From assembly GCA_030456405.1 (NCBI GenBank), contig JAKDNQ010000158.1, positions 1-5,585 of the forward strand: a DNA stretch of 5,585 bases, written 5' to 3'. This DNA comes from Nitrospira sp. Its GTDB lineage: Bacteria; Nitrospirota; Nitrospiria; Nitrospirales; Nitrospiraceae. The notes beneath the pieces were generated by a model. That model was not told where the DNA came from. It did no database searches and saw only the letters and a program-made list of their open reading frames with translations. A program made the translations under genes and the position numbers. Below, one piece after another: positions 1 through 5,585 of this stretch; position 1 is the stretch's first letter, and every line of letters begins with the position of its first letter.

Positions 1-237
1 CAGATGATGTCATATCGACAGTGCCTCTCACCTATATCTCAATCTCCTCTCGAGCTCGCCACTCCATTATGTGCATGTCCAGGAAATCGGAGGTCTGACC
101 AACGCGCGGCGCATTTTCAGCCGATTATTCTTTTTCGTCAAGGTACGCGTCGATGGATGTAGATAGCACATCATCTGTCTGGTTGAGAGTGGCGTCTCAA
201 AGAGGGCCACGATGATACGGGCACACATACGTATGGT
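1..237. other. Non-coding left flank with short inverted repeats
   Basis: I see no supportable gene here. Forward frames are broken by stops within about 55 codons. On the minus strand a 30-codon protein-like stretch (32-124) is bounded by stops, with no start or ribosome binding site. Structure is limited to inverted repeats: CAGATGATGT at 1-10 is matched exactly by its reverse complement at 168-177; TTGAGA/TCTCAA forms a 6-bp stem with a 6-base loop at 183-200; and CATACGTATG at 226-235 is a 10-bp palindrome. The part from about 183 onward may be the left end of the insertion-sequence relic that follows, but the true end cannot be fixed from this sequence alone. Confidence 0.5.
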
Positions 238-560
238 ATGCGGTTTGAAGAGCTGTATGGACAGCGATACCGGTGAGAACTCACGATGGCGGAGGCGGCG
301 GAGCTATTGGGGGTGAGGGAACGCCTTCTTCGTCGAGGAAGGGACGCTGAGCAGCTTGCGAGGCCTCCGAGAGGGCATGGAGACGAAGGGGCTCTTCAGT
401 TACGTTCTATACGGACCGAGGCTCCCACTCCTGGCACACAGAGGAGGCCGGGGACAAGGTCGATACGACCAGGCTGGCGCAGGGGTATCGGGCCTTGCAG
501 CAACTGGGGTCACGCTGATTTCGGCCTATTCGCCGGAGGCGCGGGCGGTCGCGTGCCTTA
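238..560 (+). pseudogene. Decayed DDE transposase, ISNCY/ISDol1-like
   Basis: This is a remnant of an insertion-sequence transposase, readable only by moving between all three forward frames. It starts with ATG at 238 (MRFEELYGQRYR), meets an in-frame TGA at 274-276, then continues in the same frame with ELTMAEAAELLGVRERLLRR, a typical N-terminal helix-turn-helix. From about 349 the frame changes to SSLRGLREGMETKGLFS. From 408 another frame gives YTDRGSHSWHTEEAGDKVDT and then RLAQGYRALQQLG. From 506 a further shift gives VTLISAYSPEAR, and a last shift at about 543 gives GRSRA. The Asp in YTDRG (414-416) and the Glu in SPEAR (536-538) resemble catalytic DDE positions. The helix-turn-helix joins almost directly to the catalytic core, so most of the middle, including the first catalytic Asp, is deleted, and the C-terminus is missing. 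It cannot encode a working enzyme. The family name comes from remembered motif similarity and was not searched. Confidence 0.8.
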
Positions 561-569
561 GGTGAGACT

Positions 570-1034
570 TCAATCTAATTTTACTACGGTGATAATAATA
601 CTCGGGATTGTAGGTTCACCATTTGGCGCAATCATCTCAAGTCCCAAGCCATCCTCGATTGATTCCGCTGCCATCACAACATTCAGTTTGTCTTCTCCTT
701 TCAGAGGCAACACACAGTTCATGAGTGCAACAGTCTTATCCTCGGGATCTTTTAATACGGCTCGTATGTTCGAATTCCGCACATCGGTGTTATTCACCCT
801 TAGCCAAAGATCGATCCAACGGTGAGTGGTGCCTGTCACTTTCCCGACCTGCGGACCTGCGATGATAAGATACAAGCCCGCCTGCTTGATGATGATATCG
901 CCTTTGTTGAAATCTATCGTACCAGCGGCTCCACCAGCATTTTCTTGCGCATCCAGTATAACCACAACAGGTTTCGAGGTCGAAATTCTTTGAGTTTTAT
1001 TGGAGTAAAATTGACCGAACGCCTTTGGTGCCAT
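570..1034 (-). CDS. Small C1q/TNF-like jelly-roll protein, phage-structural type
   Basis: This encodes 154 residues with no signal peptide or membrane segment. The pattern is that of a compact all-beta domain: FGQFYSN near the N-terminus, an IIIKQAGLYLIIAGPQVGK strand pair in the middle (about residues 49-67), then WIDLWLRVNNTDVRNSNIRA, LPLKGEDKLNVVM, and a closing PTIPSIIITVVKLD. The order (strand with AGxY, then a 'W-hydrophobic-RxNxTDVxNS' strand, then 'L-hydrophobic-GD', then 'P-IPS-hydrophobic-TV') is what I know from C1q/TNF-superfamily jelly rolls in phage tail or virion accessory proteins and in bacterial relatives. The partner and role are unknown. The ATG is preceded by AGGAGGT at 1045-1051, 10 bases away, which supports the start. 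Hand counts of three 60-base rows within the gene give 38-47% GC, lower than much of the neighbouring gene, suggesting transfer. It ends just beside the transposase relic, which points towards it. Confidence 0.75.
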   Translation of the reverse strand: MAPKAFGQFYSNKTQRISTSKPVVVILDAQENAGGAAGTIDFNKGDIIIKQAGLYLIIAGPQVGKVTGTTHRWIDLWLRVNNTDVRNSNIRAVLKDPEDKTVALMNCVLPLKGEDKLNVVMAAESIEDGLGLEMIAPNGEPTIPSIIITVVKLD

Positions 1035-1207
1035 TTAGGGTTTTACCTCCTCTGTCAGATCAGGTTTTAGACTCAACGGGAGAAGTTCCATATGCTTCTT
1101 CGACGATGTCTTTGAACGAACGAGTCTCACGGGGAGAAGGTTTGAAGCAGCTCGATCAAATTGCCTCCTTTCATTCTACGCCCACAACTTTGCTTCATCC
1201 CTCCTGA
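1035..1207 (-). other. Leader with broken short reading frames upstream of the jelly-roll gene
   Basis: This stretch lies between the minus-strand promoter and the jelly-roll gene. Several short frames look protein-like but none is complete. One starts with ATG at 1174 (MKGGNLIELLQTFSP) and stops at 1127. Shifting by one base in a C run continues it as RETRSFKDIVEEAYGTSPVE, which stops at 1060. A third frame gives MELLPLSLKPDLTEEVKP, whose TAA (1035-1037) directly abuts the jelly-roll ATG. An AGGAGG at 1166-1171 could serve a TTG start. This may be a decayed upstream gene, a short leader peptide, or only untranslated leader. I do not assign a product. Confidence 0.3.
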
Positions 1208-1267
1208 GCTCAGAGAGCGGCCCCCCCCTGCATCCACCGTGGTTTCTCATCCTCTGTATTTTTAGGT

Positions 1268-1296
1268 TCTATAGTGAGAAATTGATCGTTTGTCAA
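1268..1296 (-). promoter_or_regulatory. Sigma70-type promoter facing the jelly-roll gene
   Basis: Read on the minus strand, a perfect TTGACA (-35, at 1291-1296) is followed after exactly 17 bases by TATAGA (-10, at 1268-1273, four of six consensus positions). Transcription would start near 1261 and run through a leader of about 230 bases to the jelly-roll gene start at 1034. Confidence 0.6.
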
Positions 1297-1402
1297 GCCC
1301 ACATGGGTCGGACGTCCCGCCCATCGTTCATCCTAGACCCAACGGTGTGCGACATCATTTCGGCGCAAGGCTGAACAACTCAAAGAAAAAGATGGCCTTA
1401 GT

Positions 1403-1432
1403 TTGACTTCCCCCTCCCCACACTCCTAAACT
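1403..1432 (+). promoter_or_regulatory. Candidate promoter for the guanidine hydrolase gene
   Basis: TTGACT (1403-1408, five of six -35 positions) and TAAACT (1427-1432, four of six -10 positions) are 18 bases apart. Transcription would begin near 1440, giving a leader of about 75 bases. The promoter diverges from the minus-strand promoter at 1268-1296, and the two -35 boxes are about 107 bases apart. The spacer is very C-rich and the match is only moderate. Confidence 0.4.
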
Positions 1433-1440
1433 CCCGCGTA

Positions 1441-1465
1441 TCACGACCATCTGTGTCGTTCGTGA
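1441..1465 (+). promoter_or_regulatory. Leader inverted repeat with two alternative stems
   Basis: TCACGA (1441-1446) pairs with TCGTGA (1460-1465) around a 13-base loop. Overlapping this, ACGAC (1443-1447) pairs with GTCGT (1455-1459) around a 7-base loop. The two stems cannot form at once. The element sits at the expected transcription start of the guanidine hydrolase gene, so it could be a repressor operator or a 5' RNA hairpin. It lacks the paired ACGR-loop hairpins of the guanidine-II riboswitch, and I do not see the conserved core of guanidine-I. Confidence 0.35.
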
Positions 1466-1513
1466 AAGGTGAAGTAGACGATCTTCATGCACATGCGCTA
1501 AGGAGATGACATC

Positions 1514-2662
1514 TTGGCTAAAGAGCGGAAATACAGAGGCGAGGTTCCCCTCCATGACAACTATGGTCCTGAAGCAAAATATGCCGTCGAAGCCGAGGCG
1601 CTGCTGCCGACCTCGAAGCACGAAGAAGAAATAGCCCGGGGTCTTGAATTAGGCCTCCCGGCTGCGGACTCCATTAAAGATCGCCGGATTCCCACGTTCA
1701 GCCGGGGAGAACTTCCCCACTTCGCCGGCATCAATACGTTTGCCAAAGCACCCTACATTGAGGACGTGCGGAAGTGCGGCCAGTACGACGTGGCCATTCT
1801 TGGGGCGCCGTTCGATGGCGGCACAACCTATCGGGCCGGCACGCGTTTCGGCCCACAGGGCATTCGCAAAATTTCGGCATTGTATGGATCCTATAGCTTC
1901 GAGCTCGGCGTGGATCTGCGGGAATCCATTACCATGTGCGATCTCGGCGATGTGTTTACCATTCCCGCCAACATCGAAAAGACGTTCGATCAGGTCAGTA
2001 AAGGGGTTTCGCACGTGTATGCCAGCGGCGCATTGCCCGTGGTGCTCGGCGGAGACCATTCCCTTGGCTTTGCGACCGTGCGGGGAATCGCCGAGAATCT
2101 GAACGGGGGCAAGCTCGGCATCATTCACTTCGACCGGCATGTGGACACGCAAGAGACCGATCTCGACGAGCGCATGCATACTACACCCTGGTTTCATGCG
2201 ACGAACATTCCCAACGTGCCGGCAAAAAATCTCGTGCAGATCGGGATCGGGGGCTGGCAGTCGCCGCGGCCTGGTGTGAAGTCGGGGCGTGAACGCCAGA
2301 CCACCATCATGACCATTACCGATTGCGTGGAGATGGGGATTGAGAACGCCGCAAAACAAGCGCTCGAAGTGGCATGGGATGGCGTTGACGCGGTTTGGCT
2401 GAGCTTCGACGTGGATTGTTTGGACGCCGCCTTCGTGCCTGGAACCGGCTGGCCGGAACCAGGTGGGTTTTTGCCACGCGAAGTGCTGAAGTTCCTTCAG
2501 ATCATTGCAGACACCAAACCGATAGCCGGAATGGAGATCGTGGAGTGCGCTCCTCCGTACGACGCAGCCGAGATCACCGCTCTGATCTCCACCCGCGTGA
2601 TCATGGATGTCTTAGCCTGCCAAGTACGCTCAGGCCATCTGCCGAACCGGAAAAATCCGTGA
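1514..2662 (+). CDS. gdmH: Guanidine hydrolase (guanidinase), arginase superfamily
   Basis: This 382-residue cytoplasmic enzyme is predicted to hydrolyse guanidine to urea and ammonia using a dinuclear metal centre, nickel in characterised GdmH. Residues 1-88 form an N-terminal extension absent from ordinary agmatinases. The ureohydrolase fold follows, with metal ligands at His182 (GGDHS), Asp207, His209 and Asp211 (FDRHVDT), and Asp299 and Asp301 (SFDVDCLD). The loop PGTGWPEPGG carries Trp313 where agmatinases usually have a small residue or Thr. A pocket-narrowing Trp plus the N-terminal extension are the published hallmarks of GdmH (Synechocystis Sll1077). The second metal motif reads DRHVD rather than the common DAHxD. 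EIVECAPPYD (341-350) is the usual C-terminal motif. The start is TTG, chosen because AAGGAG (1500-1505) lies 8 bases ahead; the nearby ATG at 1506 is out of frame. No HypA/HypB-like nickel-loading partner lies in the window. Automatic annotation would probably call it agmatinase, but the Trp argues against a long amine substrate. Confidence 0.88.
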   Translation: MAKERKYRGEVPLHDNYGPEAKYAVEAEALLPTSKHEEEIARGLELGLPAADSIKDRRIPTFSRGELPHFAGINTFAKAPYIEDVRKCGQYDVAILGAPFDGGTTYRAGTRFGPQGIRKISALYGSYSFELGVDLRESITMCDLGDVFTIPANIEKTFDQVSKGVSHVYASGALPVVLGGDHSLGFATVRGIAENLNGGKLGIIHFDRHVDTQETDLDERMHTTPWFHATNIPNVPAKNLVQIGIGGWQSPRPGVKSGRERQTTIMTITDCVEMGIENAAKQALEVAWDGVDAVWLSFDVDCLDAAFVPGTGWPEPGGFLPREVLKFLQIIADTKPIAGMEIVECAPPYDAAEITALISTRVIMDVLACQVRSGHLPNRKNP

Positions 2663-2830
2663 GACGCGCGCATGGACGAGCTGCAAGAGCGAGAGCATTA
2701 ACGGCTCCCGCCCCCGTTGCCGCATGCCTTCCGCGGTGAGGTTCTCCGATCATTCTCCATGGTGAGCAAGTCTTCTCGCGCCGACATCTGAACCAGCACA
2801 TCTACGACGGTTCGCAGCCCTCCCCCTTCC

Positions 2831-2859
2831 TTGACAGCATATCGAGCGGCTCGTATGCT
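2831..2859 (+). promoter_or_regulatory. Sigma70-type promoter for the NfeD-slipin operon
   Basis: A perfect TTGACA (2831-2836) and TATGCT (2854-2859, four of six consensus positions) are separated by exactly 17 bases. Transcription would start near 2866, about 47 bases ahead of the chosen NfeD start. The rest of the 2663-2912 intergenic region shows no gene and no convincing terminator for the upstream gene; only a 4-bp CGGC/GCCG stem without a T run is present near 2702-2722. Confidence 0.6.
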
Positions 2860-2912
2860 CAATATGGTCGTTCTGTCTCCCGATGTCTGAGTCTTATGGG
2901 AGGGACACTACG

Positions 2913-4241
2913 ATGCATTCTCCGAGAAGTCGCCACCCCCTGCTGCTTCTAATTGTCTCGACTACTGCACTCCTTCATGTCTTGTTCGCAGGACCGCTTC
3001 CTGTGCGAGCCGATTCGTTTGTTCTTCTCGCCACGTATGACGGGGTCATCAATCCAGTCGCCGCCGAATATCTGCATGATGCGCTTGACTCTGCGCAGGA
3101 AAGCAACGCGCAGGCCTTGATCATCCGCCTCAACACCCCCGGCGGCCTCGACACGTCGATGCGGCTCATCATCAAAGACATCACCGGCGCCGCCATTCCC
3201 GTGGTCGTCTATGTGTCGCCGTCGAGTGGACGTGCCGCTTCCGCCGGCGTGTTTATCACCATGGCGGCGCATGTCGCGGCAATGGCTCCCGGCACAAATA
3301 TCGGCGCCGCCCATCCCGTCGCCATGGGCGGGGCTGAGATGGATAAGGCGATGAAAGAAAAAGTCGAGAACGATTCCGTTGCCTACATCAAATCGATCGC
3401 CGAACAACGGGGGCGGAACGTCGCCTGGGCGGAAGATGCCGTCAGGAAGAGCCTGTCTGTGACGGAACGAGAGGCCTTGAAGCTGAAGGTCATCGATCTG
3501 GTTGCGAATGAGCTGCCAGGATTGCTGAAGCAACTGGACGGACGCGCCATCCCTCTCCAATCTGGCCAGACGGTGTTGCGCACAACGGACGCGACCGTGC
3601 GTGAATTCCCGATGGGGCTTCGTCTCGAACTCCTGAAAACTCTCAGCGACCCAAACATCGCCTATTTGCTTATGACAATCGGCACCATTGGAATTATGGC
3701 CGAGTTGTATAACCCTGGAGCGATTCTGCCGGGCATCGTCGGCGCTATCAGCTTGATCCTCGCGTTTTACTCCCTCCAGTCACTGCCGGTGAACTACGCA
3801 GGTGTGCTGTTGTTCCTCCTTGGGATTGTCTTCTTCATCTTGGAAGCCACCGTGACCAGTTACGGCCTGCTGGCCATCGGCGGGGTCGTCGCGATGCTTC
3901 TTGGATCGATGATGCTGATCAAGACCGATGTGGAGTTTCTTCAAATTTCCTGGTCGGTCATCCTGCCGGTCGTTGCACTGACCGCCGCGTTCTCGCTCTT
4001 TATGGTCGGAATGGGTGTGCGAGCGATGCGACGACGGCCGGCGACCGGCCGTGAGGAAATGGTCGGTCTCGTAGGGATTGTCAAAACAGCGCTGACTCCC
4101 CGCGGGCAATTGGCAATCCATGGCGAACTTTGGGAGGCTATCAGCGATCGGCCGCTCCAGCCTGGCGACAAAGCGGAAGTCATACGTGTAGACGGTTTAC
4201 GGTTGCACGTGAAACCTCTCACCAACCAGACAGAGGCCTGA
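2913..4241 (+). CDS. NfeD-family membrane-bound serine protease, full-length type
   Basis: This 442-residue protein has the full NfeD architecture. A signal peptide or anchor spans about residues 9-32 and ends in VRADS. A ClpP-like protease domain follows (about 35-210), then five predicted membrane segments (about 248-265, 268-288, 296-312, 317-336, 347-368), then a cytoplasmic OB-fold domain (about 382-435). Aligned from memory with Pyrococcus PH1510, the catalytic Ser97/Lys138 dyad falls on Ser110 (GRAASAGVF) and Lys150 ([12 protein letters not shown]), and the [12 protein letters not shown] segment is also conserved, so the protease should be active. Known relatives cleave the C-terminal hydrophobic region of the partner stomatin, which is encoded next with a one-base gap. 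I chose the ATG at 2913 because GGGAGGG (2898-2904) lies 8 bases ahead. The in-frame ATG at 2883 would add ten polar residues before the signal peptide and has no ribosome binding site. Confidence 0.93.
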   Translation: MHSPRSRHPLLLLIVSTTALLHVLFAGPLPVRADSFVLLATYDGVINPVAAEYLHDALDSAQESNAQALIIRLNTPGGLDTSMRLIIKDITGAAIPVVVYVSPSSGRAASAGVFITMAAHVAAMAPGTNIGAAHPVAMGGAEMDKAMKEKVENDSVAYIKSIAEQRGRNVAWAEDAVRKSLSVTEREALKLKVIDLVANELPGLLKQLDGRAIPLQSGQTVLRTTDATVREFPMGLRLELLKTLSDPNIAYLLMTIGTIGIMAELYNPGAILPGIVGAISLILAFYSLQSLPVNYAGVLLFLLGIVFFILEATVTSYGLLAIGGVVAMLLGSMMLIKTDVEFLQISWSVILPVVALTAAFSLFMVGMGVRAMRRRPATGREEMVGLVGIVKTALTPRGQLAIHGELWEAISDRPLQPGDKAEVIRVDGLRLHVKPLTNQTEA

Positions 4242-4242
4242 T

Positions 4243-5022
4243 ATGGATCTGATCGTGGTTCAATTCGGCATTCTGATTCTCGCAGTGGTGTTTGTTCTCA
4301 TAGGTTTTAATGTACTCCGCGAATACGAACGCGCCGTGATCTTTCGATGGGGCCGCCTGGCGCGGGGACTAATCGGAGGGAATGGCCCCGGGGTCGTGAT
4401 CATCATTCCGTTCATCGACAAAATGGTTCGCGTCAGCTTGCGGACTGTGACCATGGACGTGCCGCCCCAGGACGTCATTACCAAGGACAACGTTACCGTC
4501 AAGGTGAACGCGGTCATCTACTTCCGAGTCGTGGACCAGGAGCGAGCCATCGTTCAAGTCGAAGATTATCTTTACGCCACATCTATGATGGCTCAAACGA
4601 CACTCCGCAGCGTGCTGGGGCAGAGTCAACTCGACGACTTGTTGTCGAAGCGGGAACAGATCAACTCGGATCTCCAACGGATCATCGACCAACAGACGGA
4701 ACCCTGGGGCGTCAAAGTCAACGCCGTGGAAGTCAAGAACGTGGACCTGCCGCAGGAAATGCAGCGAGCCATCGCGCGCCAGGCGGAAGCGGAGCGCGAA
4801 CGTCGCGCCAAAGTCATTCATGCCGAAGGAGAATTCGAGGCCTCTCGACGCCTGGCCGATGCCGCCGATGTGATCAGCCGAAACCCGGCCGCCTTGCAAC
4901 TCCGTTACCTGCAAACCCTGGTCGAGATTTCTGCCGGGAAGAATTCGACCACCATCTTCCCGATTCCCATCGATACCATTGCGCCATTCCTCAAGGCCTG
5001 GGAAAAGAAAACGGAGCCGTAG
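4243..5022 (+). CDS. Slipin/stomatin-family protein (Band 7/SPFH domain)
   Basis: This 259-residue protein is the partner of the NfeD protease. It has one N-terminal membrane segment (about residues 3-22) and then an SPFH/Band 7 domain starting with [14 protein letters not shown] (26-39), including [27 protein letters not shown] and [17 protein letters not shown] charged coiled-coil stretch at 172-212 includes the stomatin signature [15 protein letters not shown]. The C-terminus holds a hydrophobic run, [15 protein letters not shown] (236-250), the region cleaved by NfeD in characterised archaeal pairs. Such proteins oligomerise at the membrane as scaffolds; a role in membrane quality control is inferred. 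The ATG follows the NfeD stop by one base, and AGAGG (4232-4236) lies inside the end of the NfeD gene, indicating translational coupling. The length is normal for bacterial slipins. Confidence 0.95.
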   Translation: MDLIVVQFGILILAVVFVLIGFNVLREYERAVIFRWGRLARGLIGGNGPGVVIIIPFIDKMVRVSLRTVTMDVPPQDVITKDNVTVKVNAVIYFRVVDQERAIVQVEDYLYATSMMAQTTLRSVLGQSQLDDLLSKREQINSDLQRIIDQQTEPWGVKVNAVEVKNVDLPQEMQRAIARQAEAERERRAKVIHAEGEFEASRRLADAADVISRNPAALQLRYLQTLVEISAGKNSTTIFPIPIDTIAPFLKAWEKKTEP

Positions 5023-5045
5023 CCCGGCTGCGGAGGCAAAGGGCT
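5021..5045. terminator. Weak stem between converging genes, possible terminator
   Basis: AGCCC (5021-5025), overlapping the slipin stop codon, pairs with GGGCT (5041-5045) around a 15-base loop in the short gap between the slipin gene and the converging minus-strand operon. There is no T run on either side, so a factor-independent terminator is doubtful. Confidence 0.2.
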
Positions 5046-5057
5046 TCGAGCTGTATC

Positions 5058-5114
5058 CTAGCGAGTTAACGACATTTCATGATCGTTCAATGTCAAGATA
5101 TCCTCAAAATCTAG
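5058..5114 (-). pseudogene. Frameshifted C-terminal tail of the small protein gene
   Basis: Immediately after the stop of the small gene at 5111, the neighbouring minus-strand frame reads LDFEDILTLNDHEMSLTR and ends at TAG (5058-5060). Restoring one base near 5114-5117 would turn the ending 'TSA-stop' into 'TSG' followed by this tail, giving a protein of about 96 residues. The join matches a 'GYVTSG-hydrophobic-DF' ending that I associate with this protein type. This may be a real mutation or a sequencing or assembly error. Confidence 0.55.
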
Positions 5115-5347
5115 GCGCTTGTGACATTGCCAAGTTTCTGCTCCAGTTTCCTTCCTGAGTCAAACTCTACCTCAAGCTTATACAGTGAATCCGAGCGTAC
5201 TTTGTATTGAATGGCCTTCGTTTTCCCCTGCTCAATTTCTCCGAACGGGAATTTCTGACCGCACACTTCGAGTCGGCCATTCTTTACCGGTTCTGTGGCA
5301 GCGTTGAGGATCAGCACTTGGCCATCATCGCCATGCTCTCCGATCAT
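5111..5347 (-). CDS. Small conserved protein of unknown function, probably frameshifted
   Basis: The frame as it stands encodes 78 residues with no signal peptide or membrane segment. It looks like a single small beta-sandwich: VLILNAATEPVKNGRLEVCG, then KFPFGEIEQGKTKAIQYKV, then SLYKLEVEFDSGRKLEQKLG and VTS. The 'LGxIxxG' turn and the alternating strands suggest a domain of the kind that decorates membrane or surface partners, but I cannot name a family or function. Its ATG overlaps the permease stop as ATGA (5344-5347), so it is surely in the same operon and translationally coupled. The end is abnormal: the frame stops at TAG (5111-5113), while a fitting continuation exists one frame over to 5058. 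The gene is therefore probably about 96 codons long with a one-base deletion. Confidence 0.7.
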   Translation of the reverse strand: MIGEHGDDGQVLILNAATEPVKNGRLEVCGQKFPFGEIEQGKTKAIQYKVRSDSLYKLEVEFDSGRKLEQKLGNVTSA

Positions 5348-5585
5348 GTCCGGTCAGTTTTGTTGACCATGATATACAGCGTGGTGACACCCAAAATACT
5401 GCCCAAGACCAGTGGCACAGCCCAGAGCTGCCACCAGGGCGCATCGGGCGACACAGCGTAGGCGCGTGGCCATGAAATGTTGACGAATTCAAACAGCGAC
5501 CAGAGAAAGGCCGCGGCATTGATCGCCAGCCCCCAGCCACCCAGCTTCAGCTCACCCAGCGCCGGGTTCCAACGGCCCGTGAGGC
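5344..5585 (-). CDS. APC-family permease, C-terminal fragment cut by the window edge
   Basis: Reading on the minus strand from the right edge, the last 79 residues of a membrane transporter are visible: LTGRWNPALGELKLGGWGLA followed by two hydrophobic helices (about fragment residues 15-35 and 53-73), then MVNKTDRT and TGA at 5344-5346. The motif of a short hydrophilic loop, 'LGGWGLAINAAAFLWSLFEFVNISWPRAY' split here as LGGWGLAINAAAFLW and SLFEFVNISWPRAY, then a final helix, is typical of the last two helices of amino acid/polyamine/organocation (APC) permeases. The substrate cannot be read from this part. The start lies beyond the window. It is coupled to the following small gene by a 4-base overlap. 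It is on the opposite strand from the guanidine hydrolase and separated from it by the NfeD-slipin operon. Confidence 0.75.
   Translation of the reverse strand, partial: LTGRWNPALGELKLGGWGLAINAAAFLWSLFEFVNISWPRAYAVSPDAPWWQLWAVPLVLGSILGVTTLYIMVNKTDRT

Noticed and set aside
32..124. Protein-like minus-strand stretch ending EIEI
   Set aside because: Only 30 codons between two stops, with no start signal or recognisable family, so it is not supportable as a gene.
562..825. 87-codon forward frame over the jelly-roll gene
   Set aside because: It lies antisense to the gene with a strong ribosome binding site and clear beta-domain pattern, and has no features of its own.
1340..1445. Possible guanidine-II riboswitch from ACGG (near 1340) and ACGA (1443-1446) motifs
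   Set aside because: The flanking bases do not form two stable hairpins with ACGR loops: the first stem has a mismatch after two pairs and the second has none.
1649..2359. 236-codon open frame on the minus strand
   Set aside because: It lies wholly opposite the guanidine hydrolase gene, has no recognisable motif and is explained by the GC-rich codon pattern of the real gene.
2949..3560. 203-codon minus-strand open frame opposite the NfeD gene
   Set aside because: It is rich in His, Asp and Arg without domain pattern and mirrors a gene with clear family motifs, so it is a shadow frame.
4369..4914. 181-codon minus-strand frame opposite the slipin gene
   Set aside because: Its composition reflects the antisense of the slipin gene and no ribosome binding site supports it.
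4347..5069. 240-codon forward frame overlapping the slipin gene
   Set aside because: It has low-complexity Arg/Gly/Ser composition and overlaps the well-supported SPFH protein in another frame.
5325..5540. 71-codon minus-strand frame near the right edge
   Set aside because: The adjacent frame encodes a coherent permease C-terminus with membrane helices; this one is a shadow.

Overview
The window comes from a moderately GC-rich Gram-negative-type bacterium. The gene content (a GdmH-type guanidine hydrolase, an NfeD/slipin pair, an APC-family permease) and codon use would fit a Nitrospira-like genome. That assignment is inference only: no rRNA or other phylogenetic marker is present.

Layout, left to right. 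Positions 1-237 hold no convincing gene, only short inverted repeats. Positions 238-560 are a decayed DDE transposase (ISNCY/ISDol1-like) whose pieces lie in all three forward frames and whose middle is deleted. Converging on it from the right (570-1034, minus strand) is an intact, AT-richer gene for a small jelly-roll protein of C1q/TNF or phage-structural type. It has a strong ribosome binding site and a good sigma70-type promoter (1268-1296) about 230 bases upstream. The leader between them holds broken short reading frames and an 8-C run.

Divergent from this is the most interesting gene, at 1514-2662. It is an arginase-superfamily enzyme with a long N-terminal extension, a DRHVD metal motif and a Trp in the PGTGWPEPGG loop. 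These are features of nickel-dependent guanidine hydrolase (GdmH) rather than agmatinase. It has its own candidate promoter and a leader that can form two mutually exclusive hairpins, but no guanidine riboswitch that I can recognise.

A second module follows. A consensus-like promoter (2831-2859) drives a full-length NfeD membrane serine protease (2913-4241), coupled with a one-base gap to a slipin/stomatin-family protein (4243-5022). Together they form the classic membrane quality-control pair.

From the right edge a minus-strand operon enters. It consists of the C-terminal 79 residues of an APC-type permease, overlapping by ATGA with a gene for a small uncharacterised protein. The small gene appears to carry a single-base deletion near 5114: the reading frame ends early at 5111, while a protein-like continuation runs on in the next frame to 5058, 36 bases from the end of the slipin gene.

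Functionally, the window suggests use of guanidine as a nitrogen source (hydrolysis to urea and ammonia) next to an unrelated membrane-maintenance operon. The left part is an accessory patch with an insertion-sequence relic and a probably transferred phage-like gene.
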